A stretch of 64,000 bases of DNA. Origin: Limisoma sp963601185. Lineage in GTDB: Bacteria; Bacteroidota; Bacteroidia; Bacteroidales; Muribaculaceae. The first letter of the stretch is position 1. Every line of letters starts with the position of its first letter. A program made the position numbers and the translations under genes. Shown here piece after piece: positions 36,383-44,879 of the stretch. The stretch is taken from positions 8,336 to 72,335 of the forward strand of contig CAVCEE010000014.1 of the NCBI GenBank assembly GCA_963601185.1, given 5' to 3'. Below the pieces are notes generated by a model. That model saw only the letters and a list, made by a program, of their open reading frames with translations. It ran no database searches and was not told where the DNA came from.

Positions 36383-36757
36383 TTATTTAAGTTCAACTTC
36401 AGCTCCAGCCTCTTCGAGTTGTTTCTTAAGAGCCTCAGCGTCTGCCTTAGCAAGACCTTCCTTGATTGTGCTAGGTGCACCGTCAACCAAGTCCTTAGCT
36501 TCTTTCAAACCAAGACCACAAGCTTCCTTAACGGCCTTAACAACTTGAAGTTTAGAAGCGCCTGCGCTCTTCAATACTACGTCGAATGCTGATTTCTCTT
36601 CCTCAGCGGCAGCGCCGGCAGCAGGGCCAGCAGCAACAGCTACAGCTGCAGCAGCAGGTTCGATACCATATTCTTCTTTCAAAATTTGAGCAAGTTCGTT
36701 TACTTCTTTTACTGAGAGGTTAACTAATTGTTCTGCAAAAGCTTTTAAATCTGCCAT
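36383..36757 (-). CDS. rplL: 50S ribosomal protein L7/L12
   Basis: 124 residues. N-terminal dimerisation helix pair, Ala/Gly-rich hinge (about 38-52) and C-terminal factor-binding domain (FDVVLKSAGASKLQVVKAVKE...GLGLKEAKDLVDGAP). It forms the ribosomal stalk that recruits elongation factors. 35 bp downstream of rplJ; followed by the attenuator hairpin. Confidence 0.98.
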   Translation of the reverse strand: MADLKAFAEQLVNLSVKEVNELAQILKEEYGIEPAAAAVAVAAGPAAGAAAEEEKSAFDVVLKSAGASKLQVVKAVKEACGLGLKEAKDLVDGAPSTIKEGLAKADAEALKKQLEEAGAEVELK

Positions 36758-36792
36758 TTTTGTATAATTTTTTATTGTTATTTTTTTGTTTG

Positions 36793-37311
36793 TTATTTGT
36801 TGGAGAGTGTTTCAAGAATACCATGCAACTTGTTGCCTGATGACTGCAAAGCAGAAACCACATTCTTGGCTGGTGACTGGAGCAATGCAACAACCTCTGC
36901 GATGAGCTCGTTCTTGCTCTTGATCTTCGACAATGTGTCGAGTTGGTCAGCACCCATATAGACTGTTTCTTCTACATAAGCGGCTTTCAATACTGGCAAT
37001 TCAGCACCTGTCTTGTGGAACTCCTTGATTGTCTTTGCAGGAGCGTTGCCCACGTTGGAGAACAACATCGCTGTTGTGCCAGTCAAGGCAGGATACAATT
37101 CTGAAAAATCACCCTCTAATTGCTCTAAAGCTTTGTGAAGCAAAGTATTCTTCACAACTACCATCTTCACTTCTGCATTGAAGCAGGCACGGCGGAATGC
37201 GCTTGTCTGCTCAGCGTCCATGCTGGTAGTGTCGGTGAGATAAAAGCAGCTGTACTCCTTCAGAGTCTCGCTGATTTTCTCAATAATTATCGCTTTATCT
37301 TCCTTTCTCAT
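36793..37311 (-). CDS. rplJ: 50S ribosomal protein L10
   Basis: 172 residues. Stalk base protein that holds L7/L12 dimers through its C-terminal helix. Typical features are YSCFYLTDTTSMDAEQ near the N-terminus and VVVKNTLLHKALE (about 51-63). It begins 23 bp after rplA, so there is no room for the long structured L10 leader known from E. coli; regulation by L10 binding, if any, must work differently. Confidence 0.97.
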   Translation of the reverse strand: MRKEDKAIIIEKISETLKEYSCFYLTDTTSMDAEQTSAFRRACFNAEVKMVVVKNTLLHKALEQLEGDFSELYPALTGTTAMLFSNVGNAPAKTIKEFHKTGAELPVLKAAYVEETVYMGADQLDTLSKIKSKNELIAEVVALLQSPAKNVVSALQSSGNKLHGILETLSNK

Positions 37312-37334
37312 GATTCTCTTAATTTAAAAATTCG

Positions 37335-38033
37335 TTACACATCGAGTGATTTTGTATCGATCTTCAGACCTGAGCTCATTGTACTCGAAAGATATATGCT
37401 CTTCATATAAGTACCTTTGGCGGTGGCCGGCTTCAACTTAATCAGCGTGTTGATAAACTCGCGAGCGTTTTCTGCCATTTGGTCTGCCGTGAAGGAAACC
37501 TTACCGATAGAAGCGTGTACGATACCGTTCTTATCTACTTTAAAGTCAATCTTACCTTGTTTTACTTCTTTCACTGCCTTGGCAACGTCTGGAGTAACTG
37601 TACCGCTCTTTGGGTTAGGCATCAAGCCACGAGGACCGAGCACACGACCAAGAGCACCAATCTTACCCATAATTGCAGGTTGAGTGATAATTACGTCTAC
37701 GTCTGTCCAGCCGCCCTTGATTTTCTCAATATACTCGTCCAAACCTACGTAGTCTGCTCCAGCTTCTTTAGCGGCAGCTTGATCTGCCTCTGTGGCGCAC
37801 AAAACCAATACGCGTACCTGCTTACCTGTTCCGTGAGGAAGAGAAACAACGCCGCGCACCATTTGGTTAGCCTTACGAGGATCTACACCAAGACGTACAT
37901 CGATATCAAATGAAGCATCGAATTTGGTAAAGGTGATTTCCTTGATTTTTTCGGCTGCTTCCTTCAGTGTGTAAATCTTTCCAGCTTCAATCTTCTCTAA
38001 AGCCAACTTTTGATTCTTTGTCAGTTTACCCAT
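37335..38033 (-). CDS. rplA: 50S ribosomal protein L1
   Basis: 232 residues, full length. L1 stalk protein binding 23S rRNA, with family blocks DVRLGVDPRKANQMVRG, PHGTGK and GRVLGPRGLMPNPKSGTVT. The start lies 14 bp after rplK, and the two are co-transcribed. In other bacteria L1 represses this L11-L1 unit by binding its mRNA; I did not identify a clear L1 site here. Confidence 0.98.
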   Translation of the reverse strand: MGKLTKNQKLALEKIEAGKIYTLKEAAEKIKEITFTKFDASFDIDVRLGVDPRKANQMVRGVVSLPHGTGKQVRVLVLCATEADQAAAKEAGADYVGLDEYIEKIKGGWTDVDVIITQPAIMGKIGALGRVLGPRGLMPNPKSGTVTPDVAKAVKEVKQGKIDFKVDKNGIVHASIGKVSFTADQMAENAREFINTLIKLKPATAKGTYMKSIYLSSTMSSGLKIDTKSLDV

Positions 38034-38047
38034 GTCAATTGAAGTTT

Positions 38048-38491
38048 TTAATTGTTTTCAGGGAAAGATCCCTTAACTGTGATACCCATACTTCTCGCTG
38101 TACCAGCGACCATCTTCATAGCTGAATCTAAAGTAAAACAGTTCAAATCCGGCATTTTGTCCGTTGCAATTGTCTTAACCTGTTCCCAAGAAATCTCGGC
38201 TACCTTCTGACGGTTAGGCTCTTTCGAACCTTTCTTTATCTTAGCAACCTCGAGCAACTGAACTGCTACAGGAGGAGTCTTTACAATAAAGTCAAAGCTC
38301 TTGTCAGTGTAATATGTAATTACAACTGGGAGAACCTTTCCAGCCTTGTCTTGAGTACGGGCATTGAATTGCTTGCAAAATTCCATGATGTTGATACCCT
38401 TAGAACCCAAAGCAGGTCCTACTGGGGGTGATGGGTTTGCCGCACCACCTTTAATCTGCAATTTGATCTGTCCAGCAATTTCTTTAGCCAT
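38048..38491 (-). CDS. rplK: 50S ribosomal protein L11
   Basis: 147 residues. Binds the GTPase-centre region of 23S rRNA. Standard sequence with GAANPSPPVGPALGSKGINI near the N-terminus and the C-terminal RNA-binding domain ending GTARSMGITVKG. It begins 63 bp downstream of nusG in the same operon. Confidence 0.98.
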   Translation of the reverse strand: MAKEIAGQIKLQIKGGAANPSPPVGPALGSKGINIMEFCKQFNARTQDKAGKVLPVVITYYTDKSFDFIVKTPPVAVQLLEVAKIKKGSKEPNRQKVAEISWEQVKTIATDKMPDLNCFTLDSAMKMVAGTARSMGITVKGSFPENN

Positions 38492-38554
38492 TTCTGTTTT
38501 TGTTTTTGATAAGTTAAATTATCACAGTCCTAGCCTTGTTCGTAACAACAATAA

Positions 38555-39112
38555 CTATTCCCGCTCTACTTGCGAATTTTCCAACTCAACCGGTGTCTTG
38601 CGTCCGAAAATGCTCACCATCACCTTGAGTTTCTTCTTCTCGTTGTTGACCTCGTCGATTGTACCAATCATACCAGTAAAGGCACCGTAGTTGACCTTAA
38701 CGGTCTCGCCTACCTTGTAGTCAATCAAATCGCTGTCCGCAACTTCCTGAAGCTCATCGGCTATGCCAAGCATACGGTTAACTTCCCCTGGACGCAGCGG
38801 TTCCGGACGTTTCTGTTCAGAACCTTTGCCGCCACCGAGAAAGTCAATCACATTCGTCGTGTTGCGAAGAATGTGGACAACCTCACCAACCAACTCAGCT
38901 TCCACAAACACATAGCCAGAATAGAGAGTGCGTTCTTTCACGACTTTCTTTCCAGCCTTTGTGGTAGAGTAAATCTTTTCAGTAGGAATCAATACTTGAG
39001 ACACATAGTCGCCCAGCGAAGTATTCTTGATTTGGGCATCGAGTAATTCTTTTACCTTAGCCTCCTTGCCTGATATGGCACGGAGCACATACCATTCCTT
39101 CTTACCTGCCAT
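38555..39112 (-). CDS. nusG: Transcription termination/antitermination factor NusG
   Basis: 185 residues. N-terminal NGN domain (EWYVLRAISGKEAKVKE...YSGYVFVEAELV) that binds the RNA polymerase clamp, a linker with GGGKGSEQKRPEPL, and a C-terminal KOW domain (about 130-183: VGETVKVNYGAFTGMIGTID). Length, and placement directly after secE (3 bp), identify it as the housekeeping NusG, not a capsule-specific UpxY paralogue. Confidence 0.97.
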   Translation of the reverse strand: MAGKKEWYVLRAISGKEAKVKELLDAQIKNTSLGDYVSQVLIPTEKIYSTTKAGKKVVKERTLYSGYVFVEAELVGEVVHILRNTTNVIDFLGGGKGSEQKRPEPLRPGEVNRMLGIADELQEVADSDLIDYKVGETVKVNYGAFTGMIGTIDEVNNEKKKLKVMVSIFGRKTPVELENSQVERE

Positions 39113-39115
39113 GAC

Positions 39116-39319
39116 CTATTTGCCTAAACCGTAAATCGTTTCCATTATGAAATTAATCACCTCGTCAACACCCCAAATAATCAATGACAGAATGATGGAA
39201 GCTACCAATACAATCATTGCGCTGTTGACAAGCTGTGTTCTTGTTGGCCAAGAAACCTTATAAACGAGCTCGTTATAAGACTCCTGGATATCCGCAAACA
39301 GTTTATTAAATACTTTCAT
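39116..39319 (-). CDS. secE: Preprotein translocase subunit SecE
   Basis: 67 residues from the ATG at 39319 (MKVFNKLFADIQESYNELV). A longer in-frame start would run into tRNA-Trp, so it is rejected. Single membrane helix (about 31-53) preceded by the SecE signature KVSWPTRTQLVNS. Part of the SecYEG channel in the inner membrane. It starts only 15 bp after tRNA-Trp, implying a common transcript that is cut by tRNA processing. Confidence 0.95.
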   Translation of the reverse strand: MKVFNKLFADIQESYNELVYKVSWPTRTQLVNSAMIVLVASIILSLIIWGVDEVINFIMETIYGLGK

Positions 39320-39334
39320 TTTCTTAATTCTTAG

Positions 39335-39407
39335 CACAGGACGAGAGGCTCGAACTCCCGACACCCGGTTTTGGAGACCGGTGCTCTACCAACTGAGCTA
39401 GTCCTGT
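39335..39407 (-). tRNA. tRNA-Trp(CCA)
   Basis: Cloverleaf on the - strand with acceptor ACAGGAC/GTCCTGT (7 bp), D arm GCTC..GAGC, anticodon stem CCGGT/ACCGG with loop CTCCAAA (anticodon CCA) and T loop TTCGAGC. 73 nt, CCA end not encoded. It lies between tuf and secE, the conserved bacterial order. Confidence 0.97.
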
Positions 39408-39412
39408 ATATT

Positions 39413-39438
39413 AGTCGGCTGGCTTTCGTCAGCCGACT
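39413..39438 (+). other. Hairpin between tuf and tRNA-Trp
   Basis: AGTCGGCTG (39413-39421) and CAGCCGACT (39430-39438) form a 9-bp stem. The T-run (TTTTTATTTT) follows on the + strand, opposite to the direction of tuf. For the - strand transcript it is a stem without U-run; for antisense transcription it is a full terminator. Confidence 0.6.
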
Positions 39439-39463
39439 TTTTATTTTAATCTATCGAATAGTA

Positions 39464-40648
39464 TTATTCAACGATTTCAGTGATTTGACCAGAACCTACT
39501 GTACGACCACCTTCGCGGATTGCGAAACGAAGACCCTTGTCGCAAGCTACTGGAGTGATCAACTTAACTTGGATAGTTACGTGGTCACCTGGCATTACCA
39601 TTTCTACACCTTCTGGAAGAGTGATCTCACCAGTTACGTCGAGCGTACGGATGTAGAATTGTGGACGGTAGTGATTGTGGAATGGAGTGTGACGACCACC
39701 TTCCTCTTTCTTCAAGATATAAACCTGAGCCTTGAACTCATCGTGAGGCTTAACCTGTCCTGGGTGGCAGATAACCATACCACGCTTGATTTCGTTCTTG
39801 TCGATACCACGGAGAAGAAGACCTACGTTATCACCTGCTTCACCTTCGTCCAAAATCTTGCGGAACATCTCAACGCCAGTTACGACTGACTTCTTGTCTG
39901 CACCAAGACCAAGGATTTGAACTTCGTCACCAACCTTAACGCGACCTGCCTCGATACGACCTGTTGCCACAGTACCACGACCTGTGATTGAGAATACGTC
40001 CTCAACTGGCATCAAGAATGGTTTATCAACATCACGTGGAGGAAGTGGAATCCAGCTATCAACAGCATCCATCAATTCCATAACCTTATCTTCCCAAGCT
40101 GGCTCACCGTTCAATGCACCGAGGGCAGAACCACGGATGATTGGAGTGTTGTCACCATCATATTCGTAAGAAGAAAGAAGATCACGCATTTCCATTTCAA
40201 CGAGCTCAAGCATTTCCTCGTCGTCAACCATATCACATTTGTTCAAGAATACAACCAAACGTGGTACGTTTACTTGGCGAGCCAAAAGGATGTGCTCACG
40301 AGTCTGTGGCATAGGACCGTCAGTTGCAGCAACTACGATGATAGCACCGTCCATCTGAGCAGCACCAGTTACCATGTTCTTCACATAGTCGGCGTGTCCC
40401 GGACAGTCTACGTGTGCGTAGTGGCGGTTTGCAGTTTCATACTCAACGTGAGATGTGTTGATTGTGATACCACGCTCTTTCTCTTCAGGTGCGTTGTCGA
40501 TTGAGTCAAATGAACGCAACTCAGAAAGACCTTTCTTTGCCAATACAGTAGTAATAGCGGCAGTCAAGGTAGTTTTACCGTGGTCAACGTGACCAATAGT
40601 ACCGATGTTAACATGCGGTTTGGTTCTTTCGAATTTCTCTTTTGCCAT
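39464..40648 (-). CDS. tuf: Elongation factor Tu
   Basis: 394 residues. GTPase delivering aminoacyl-tRNA to the ribosome. P-loop GHVDHGKT (19-26), DCPGHADY and NKCD motifs are intact, with domains 2 and 3 following (about 200-394) and ending GGRTVGSGQITEIVE. Located between the four-tRNA cluster and tRNA-Trp as in many bacteria (compare E. coli thrU-tyrU-glyT-thrT-tufB). Confidence 0.99.
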   Translation of the reverse strand: MAKEKFERTKPHVNIGTIGHVDHGKTTLTAAITTVLAKKGLSELRSFDSIDNAPEEKERGITINTSHVEYETANRHYAHVDCPGHADYVKNMVTGAAQMDGAIIVVAATDGPMPQTREHILLARQVNVPRLVVFLNKCDMVDDEEMLELVEMEMRDLLSSYEYDGDNTPIIRGSALGALNGEPAWEDKVMELMDAVDSWIPLPPRDVDKPFLMPVEDVFSITGRGTVATGRIEAGRVKVGDEVQILGLGADKKSVVTGVEMFRKILDEGEAGDNVGLLLRGIDKNEIKRGMVICHPGQVKPHDEFKAQVYILKKEEGGRHTPFHNHYRPQFYIRTLDVTGEITLPEGVEMVMPGDHVTIQVKLITPVACDKGLRFAIREGGRTVGSGQITEIVE

Positions 40649-40702
40649 AACTTTATGCTTTATTTATGTTTGACTAATTCAGTTATATTTTTCCTAATCT
40701 TG

Positions 40703-40774
<72 letters not shown>

Positions 40775-40779
40775 AATTG

Positions 40780-40852
40780 AGCGGAAGACGAGGCTCAAAC
40801 TCGCGACCCTCAGCTTGGAAGGCTGATGCTCTATCAACTGAGCTACTTCCGC
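40780..40852 (-). tRNA. tRNA-Gly(TCC)
   Basis: - strand cloverleaf, 73 nt. Acceptor GCGGAAG/CTTCCGC, anticodon stem TCAGC/GCTGA with loop CTTCCAA (anticodon TCC). The T loop reads TTTGAGC, with U in place of the nearly invariant C56. Confidence 0.95.
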
Positions 40853-40860
40853 AAGCTAAG

Positions 40861-40943
40861 TGGGCGAAGATGGATTCGAACCACCGAAGGTATAAACCAG
40901 CAGATTTACAGTCTGCCCCATTTGGCCACTCTGGTATTCGCCC
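40861..40943 (-). tRNA. tRNA-Tyr(GTA)
   Basis: - strand, 83 nt, class II tRNA with long variable arm. Acceptor GGGCGAA/TTCGCCC, anticodon stem GCAGA/TCTGC with loop CTGTAAA (anticodon GTA), T loop TTCGAAT. Confidence 0.96.
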
Positions 40944-40948
40944 TTTCG

Positions 40949-41022
40949 AGCCTCTTGTCGGATTCGAACCAACGACCCCGAGATTACAAATCACGTGCTC
41001 TGGCCAACTGAGCTAAAGAGGC
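40949..41022 (-). tRNA. tRNA-Thr(TGT)
   Basis: - strand, 74 nt. Acceptor GCCTCTT/AAGAGGC, anticodon loop TTTGTAA (anticodon TGT), T loop TTCGAAT. The anticodon stem CGTGA/TCTCG has a U-U mismatch in the middle. First tRNA of the cluster. Confidence 0.93.
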
Positions 41023-41056
41023 TTGTTGCACACCAACATAAGTCGGAAAGCGAGTG

Positions 41057-41086
41057 CAAAGTTACGCAAATAATTTTATCTCCAAA
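41057..41086 (-). promoter_or_regulatory. Promoter of the tRNA-tuf cluster
   Basis: On the - strand: TTTG (41083-41086), 18-bp spacer, TAACTTTG (41057-41064). The -7 box matches TAnnTTTG and the spacer is one base short of the usual 19-21. The expected start near 41050 is about 28 nt before tRNA-Thr(TGT). No other promoter is evident between here and tuf. Confidence 0.65.
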
Positions 41087-41202
41087 ACTTTTTCCAATAA
41101 TTTTCAAAAAAAAATTCAGCAAACGTCTTGTTCTTGCATTTTTACGCCGTCCAAAGATGTGCGAATTTCTGAGAAAGCGGCATTTCTCTTTGCCCAGCCA
41201 AC

Positions 41203-41233
41203 AAAAACAGGCCCGGAACTGAGTCCGAGCCTG
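41203..41233 (-). terminator. Terminator of the OPT transporter gene
   Basis: CAGGC and CGGA at 41208-41217 pair with TCCG and GCCTG at 41224-41233 with one mismatch. On the - strand the stem is followed by T5 (A-run 41203-41207). It lies 27 bp after the stop at 41260. Confidence 0.8.
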
Positions 41234-41259
41234 TCGTTATTCTTGTCCGCCTTGGGCGG

Positions 41260-43212
41260 TTATGCTTTCTTCGCACGCATACAGTCCCAGATGAGGTATG
41301 CAATGAGTAGCACATACATTCCTACGCCGAAAACCTGCAGCGTCGTTTCGTCGAAGCCGCAAGTATATTCAAATCCGGCAAAACGCATACCTGCGCTCAC
41401 CACTCCCATCAGTGCGCCGCCGGCGATAAAGCCGCTGGCAAGCAGTGTGCCGCGGTCGGTGCGCGCTGTGTTGACAGCAGCGTCCTTGGAGCGGGTCGAC
41501 ACGAACCAGTTGATTGCACCTCCGACGAGAAGTGGAGCGTTGAGTTCCATCGGGATGAACATACCCAGCGAGAATGCCAGTGCCGGGACGCCGAGCCAGT
41601 TGAGAAGCACAGCGAGGATTGCGCCCACACCGTAGAGCAGCCACGGAGTGTTGCCGCCCATCATCAACGGTTCAATCACTCCTGCCATTGCGTTGGCCTG
41701 AGGCGCTGCGAGGGCGTTAGGGCCAGTAAAGCCGTACACCTTTGCAAGGATAAGGATCACGCCACCCACTGTGGCTGCCGACACGAGTGTGCCGACGAGT
41801 TTCCACTGCTGCTGTTTTTGCGGCGTAGAGCCGAGCCAATAGCCGATTTTCATATCAGTAACCATACCGCCAGCCATCGAGAGTGCTGTGCAGACCACGC
41901 CACCAATAATCATTGAGGTAACGATGCCGCTTGCTCCCTTCAGACCTATTGCCACAAATACTGCCGAGGCAACGATAAGCGTCATCAGCGTCATACCGCT
42001 GACCGGGTTAGAACCCACGATTGCGATTGCATTGGCTGCCACCGTGGTGAAGAGGAATGCAATCACCGTTACTACAAGGAATGCAATTATGGTTTGGAAG
42101 AGGTTATGGATTACGCCGAAGTAGAAGAATGCGAAAGTCACCACCAACGCTGCGAGCAGAGCGAATGAGAGCACCTTCATCGAGAGGTCTTTCTGTGTGC
42201 GTTTCACTTTCACTGCTTCACCGCCTTTGCCGCGGAGTTCTCGTCCGGCAAGACCTACGGCAGAGCGGATGATGCCCCACGACTTGATGATGCCGATGAT
42301 GCCCGACATTGCTATACCGCCGATACCGATGTAGCGAGCCTGTGTCTTGAAGAGCACCTCCGGGTCGATGGCTGCCGCCTCCGGGCTCATTCCGAGCAGC
42401 GGCACGATAACGTACCAGATGAATGCGCTACCGGCAAAAATGATAAAGCAGTATTTCAAGCCTACGATGTAGCCCAAACCGAGCACTGCGGCACCGGTGT
42501 TGATCTTAAACACCATCTTTGCCTGACTTGCCACATGAACACCAAACTCAGTGGCTTTGGAGGTAAGGGTTTCTGCCCACCAGCCGAAAGTGGAGAGGAG
42601 GAAGTCGTAGATACCGCCCACAAGTCCGGCAATGACGAGCGGTTTAACCTGGTTACCAGCCTTTTCACCGGAAATGAGCACCTGAGTGGTGGCTGTCGCC
42701 TCTGGGAACGGGAACTTGCCGTGCATGTCCGACACGAAATATTTACGGAACGGTATGAACATCAACACTCCGAGCACTCCTCCGAGAAGCGAACTGAGGA
42801 AGATTTCCACAAAACTTACGGTGATTGCGTCGCCATAGGTGGCTTGCAGGATGTAGAGCGCCGGAAGGGTGAAGATTGCACCGGCAACCACAATGCCCGA
42901 CGATGCGCCGATTGATTGGATTATCACATTCTGTCCGAGTGCGTTTTTCTTCTTCAATGCACCCGACACGCCTACTGCTATGATAGCGATAGGGATTGCT
43001 GCCTCAAACACCTGCCCCACTTTCAGTCCGAGATAGGCTGCCGCCGCACTGAAGATGATTGCCATCACTAGACCCATTATCACGGAGTAGGGCGTCACCT
43101 CGGGATACTGCTTGTCGGGGTGCATCACAGGGATGTACTCCTCCCCTGGCTTGAGTTCGCGGAAAGCGTTTTCAGGAATGCCTGCTTCCTGTTTCTGTTT
43201 TTCGTCTTCCAT
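41260..43212 (-). CDS. OPT family oligopeptide transporter
   Basis: 650 residues with about 15 hydrophobic segments. Oligopeptide transporter superfamily: short cytoplasmic N-terminus (FRELKPGEEYIPVMHPDKQYPEVTPYSV), then GLVMAIIFSAAAAYLGLKVGQVFEAAIP, the opening typical of bacterial OPT proteins. NPVSGMT near the centre and GGNTPWLLYGVG also fit. Proton-coupled uptake of peptides or metal-chelate compounds across the inner membrane; the actual substrate is unknown. Single-gene transcript: a possible variant -7 box (TAACTTCG, 43257-43264) lies upstream and a terminator downstream. Confidence 0.9.
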   Translation of the reverse strand: MEDEKQKQEAGIPENAFRELKPGEEYIPVMHPDKQYPEVTPYSVIMGLVMAIIFSAAAAYLGLKVGQVFEAAIPIAIIAVGVSGALKKKNALGQNVIIQSIGASSGIVVAGAIFTLPALYILQATYGDAITVSFVEIFLSSLLGGVLGVLMFIPFRKYFVSDMHGKFPFPEATATTQVLISGEKAGNQVKPLVIAGLVGGIYDFLLSTFGWWAETLTSKATEFGVHVASQAKMVFKINTGAAVLGLGYIVGLKYCFIIFAGSAFIWYVIVPLLGMSPEAAAIDPEVLFKTQARYIGIGGIAMSGIIGIIKSWGIIRSAVGLAGRELRGKGGEAVKVKRTQKDLSMKVLSFALLAALVVTFAFFYFGVIHNLFQTIIAFLVVTVIAFLFTTVAANAIAIVGSNPVSGMTLMTLIVASAVFVAIGLKGASGIVTSMIIGGVVCTALSMAGGMVTDMKIGYWLGSTPQKQQQWKLVGTLVSAATVGGVILILAKVYGFTGPNALAAPQANAMAGVIEPLMMGGNTPWLLYGVGAILAVLLNWLGVPALAFSLGMFIPMELNAPLLVGGAINWFVSTRSKDAAVNTARTDRGTLLASGFIAGGALMGVVSAGMRFAGFEYTCGFDETTLQVFGVGMYVLLIAYLIWDCMRAKKA

Positions 43213-43308
43213 TATTATTTGTTTTTTGATGATTAATATTCGCCTTTCACAGACTGCGAAGTTACGAAATTACGGCAATAAATGAAAGCGATGCGCAAAA
43301 AACCGCTT

Positions 43309-44646
43309 CTACCGTCTGCGCTCCACCGCAAGATAGTAGATAGCTATCACGGCAAGCGTCAGTATTTCCGACACTGCTAGCGCCAGCCACACGCCCACTG
43401 TCTGCAGCGCGCACGGCAATAGCAGAAAACTCGGCACAAGGAACACGAGTCCACGCAGAATGGCGAAAACGGTTGCCGGAGCGATGCGCTCTATACTCTG
43501 GAAATAGCCAATAAAGGTGAGGTTGAGCACGAACGCCACAAAGGCGGCGGCATAGACGGGGAAGCCCTCAACGGCGATTTGTGCCGGAACGGACTGTAGA
43601 TTCACAAATAGCCCGACAAGGAGTTTGGGGCAGAACACAAACAGCATTGTCACCACGCTGCCGCAACCAATGGCTGTGGCGGCGGCAAGATGCTCTGCCG
43701 AGCGGACTCGCTGACGAGCACCTAGTCCGTAGTTGTAACTGATTATTGGCTGGGCTGACTGCGCAATGGCGTTGCCTATCATAAACACGAACGGCATATA
43801 GTAGCAGGCTATGCCGAATGCGCCCACACCGTCGTCGCCGAGATATTTCATAAACACTTGGTTGCCCATAAACATAAGCATCGCCATAGTGGCTTCGGCA
43901 AGAAGCGCCGACGAACCGATGCCGCATTGCTTCGCCACATTGCGCACCGCTCCTCGCAGCGCATCCCTGCGCCACACCACCTTGACGGTTTTGGCTGTCC
44001 TGCTGAGAAACCATAATGCCATCACGCCGCCAACAACAATGCTGATGGTCGATGCCACAGCGGCTCCTGTCAAACCCCACCCCATCGGGAAAATGAAAAG
44101 CCAATCGAGCACGGTGTTGAGCACGGCGGTAGTCACGCTGCACATCATAGCATAGCGCGGCGAGCCGTCGAGACGGATGGCGAAGAGCCCTACTGCCGTC
44201 CACATCTGGAATGTGAGTCCGGGAGCGAACCACAACAGGTATTCGCGCGCCATCGGCAGCAGCGTCGGCGAAACGCCGAGCAGCCGCAGCGTGGCATCGG
44301 GGAAAATCATTATCACTACTGTCGGCACAACGGTAACGATGGTAACAAGGGAGATGGCTTGCGTGACGTGGCGGCTGGCTTCTTCGGGTTTGCCGTGCGA
44401 CATCAGAACTGAGGCAGTGACCGACGACCCAGCACCTACCATCAGTCCTATGCCGGTGAACAGCATCAACAGTGGCACGCTGATATTGATTGCGGCGATG
44501 CCGTTACCGCCCACGCCGTGACCCACGAAGATGCCGTCGACGGCGGTCACTGCCGAAATGGCGAGCATGCCCATCAATGTAGGCAAAAAAATCCGGCGAA
44601 ACAGTTCGGATACTTTCATTTTAGCGAAATCGAGTTCTTGTGTCAT
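43309..44646 (-). CDS. MATE family efflux transporter
   Basis: 445 residues from the ATG at 44646 (MTQELDFAKMKVSELF); an upstream in-frame start would run into the leader hairpin. Twelve predicted membrane helices. The MATE hallmarks are present: FLPTLMGMLAISAVTAVDGIF at the start of the first half and QSAQPIISYNYG near 265. Exports drugs or metabolites, driven by Na+ or H+. Transcribed alone with a leader of about 115 nt that contains a strong hairpin. Its stop is 97 bp before the start of the OPT gene. Confidence 0.9.
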   Translation of the reverse strand: MTQELDFAKMKVSELFRRIFLPTLMGMLAISAVTAVDGIFVGHGVGGNGIAAINISVPLLMLFTGIGLMVGAGSSVTASVLMSHGKPEEASRHVTQAISLVTIVTVVPTVVIMIFPDATLRLLGVSPTLLPMAREYLLWFAPGLTFQMWTAVGLFAIRLDGSPRYAMMCSVTTAVLNTVLDWLFIFPMGWGLTGAAVASTISIVVGGVMALWFLSRTAKTVKVVWRRDALRGAVRNVAKQCGIGSSALLAEATMAMLMFMGNQVFMKYLGDDGVGAFGIACYYMPFVFMIGNAIAQSAQPIISYNYGLGARQRVRSAEHLAAATAIGCGSVVTMLFVFCPKLLVGLFVNLQSVPAQIAVEGFPVYAAAFVAFVLNLTFIGYFQSIERIAPATVFAILRGLVFLVPSFLLLPCALQTVGVWLALAVSEILTLAVIAIYYLAVERRR

Positions 44647-44674
44647 AACAAAACTTTTAGTCGTTAAACAAAAT

Positions 44675-44719
44675 ATGCCGGACAAGTCAATGGCATTACC
44701 CATTCATCTTGTCCGGCAT
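44675..44719 (-). promoter_or_regulatory. Leader hairpin upstream of the MATE gene
   Basis: A perfect 12-bp stem (ATGCCGGACAAG at 44675-44686 with 44708-44719) and a 21-nt loop. On the - strand it is followed by ATTTTGTTT, 28 bp before the MATE start codon. The U-rich tail makes it a candidate transcription attenuator in the leader. I do not recognise a known riboswitch around it. Confidence 0.6.
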
Positions 44720-44766
44720 CTATGATAATTCCTGCCCTCCGATGAGGATTACTTTTAATCACAGTG

Positions 44767-44774
44767 CAAAGATA
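44767..44774 (-). promoter_or_regulatory. Promoter -7 box of the MATE gene
   Basis: CAAAGATA on + is TATCTTTG on -, a consensus -7 box. A T-rich stretch with TTTTTTTG (44791-44798 on the - strand) lies upstream with a spacer slightly shorter than usual. Confidence 0.5.
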
Positions 44775-44813
44775 GCGGTTTTATGCAAAACAAAAAAACT
44801 TTCGGCAGGACAC

Positions 44814-44848
44814 AAAAAGGACCGCCTCCTCACGGAGACAGCCCTTTT
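44814..44848 (-). terminator. Terminator of the SusC-SusD operon
   Basis: On the - strand AAAAGGGCTGTCTCC pairs, with G-U pairs, with GGAGGCGGTCCTTTT around the loop GTGA; the 3' arm runs into a U-run (A-run 44814-44818 on +). It lies 31 bp after the stop of the last gene of the uptake operon. Confidence 0.85.
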
Positions 44849-44879
44849 GCAAAAGTATATTAAAACGGAGTATTATCCA

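Noticed and set aside
37312..37334. L10 autoregulatory leader before rplJ
   Set aside because: Only 23 bp separate rplA and rplJ, too short for the known L10-L12 binding structure.
44720..44760. Known riboswitch in the MATE leader
   Set aside because: I could not match the leader to a conserved aptamer (no TPP, SAM, cobalamin or guanidine core recognised); only the hairpin is reported.
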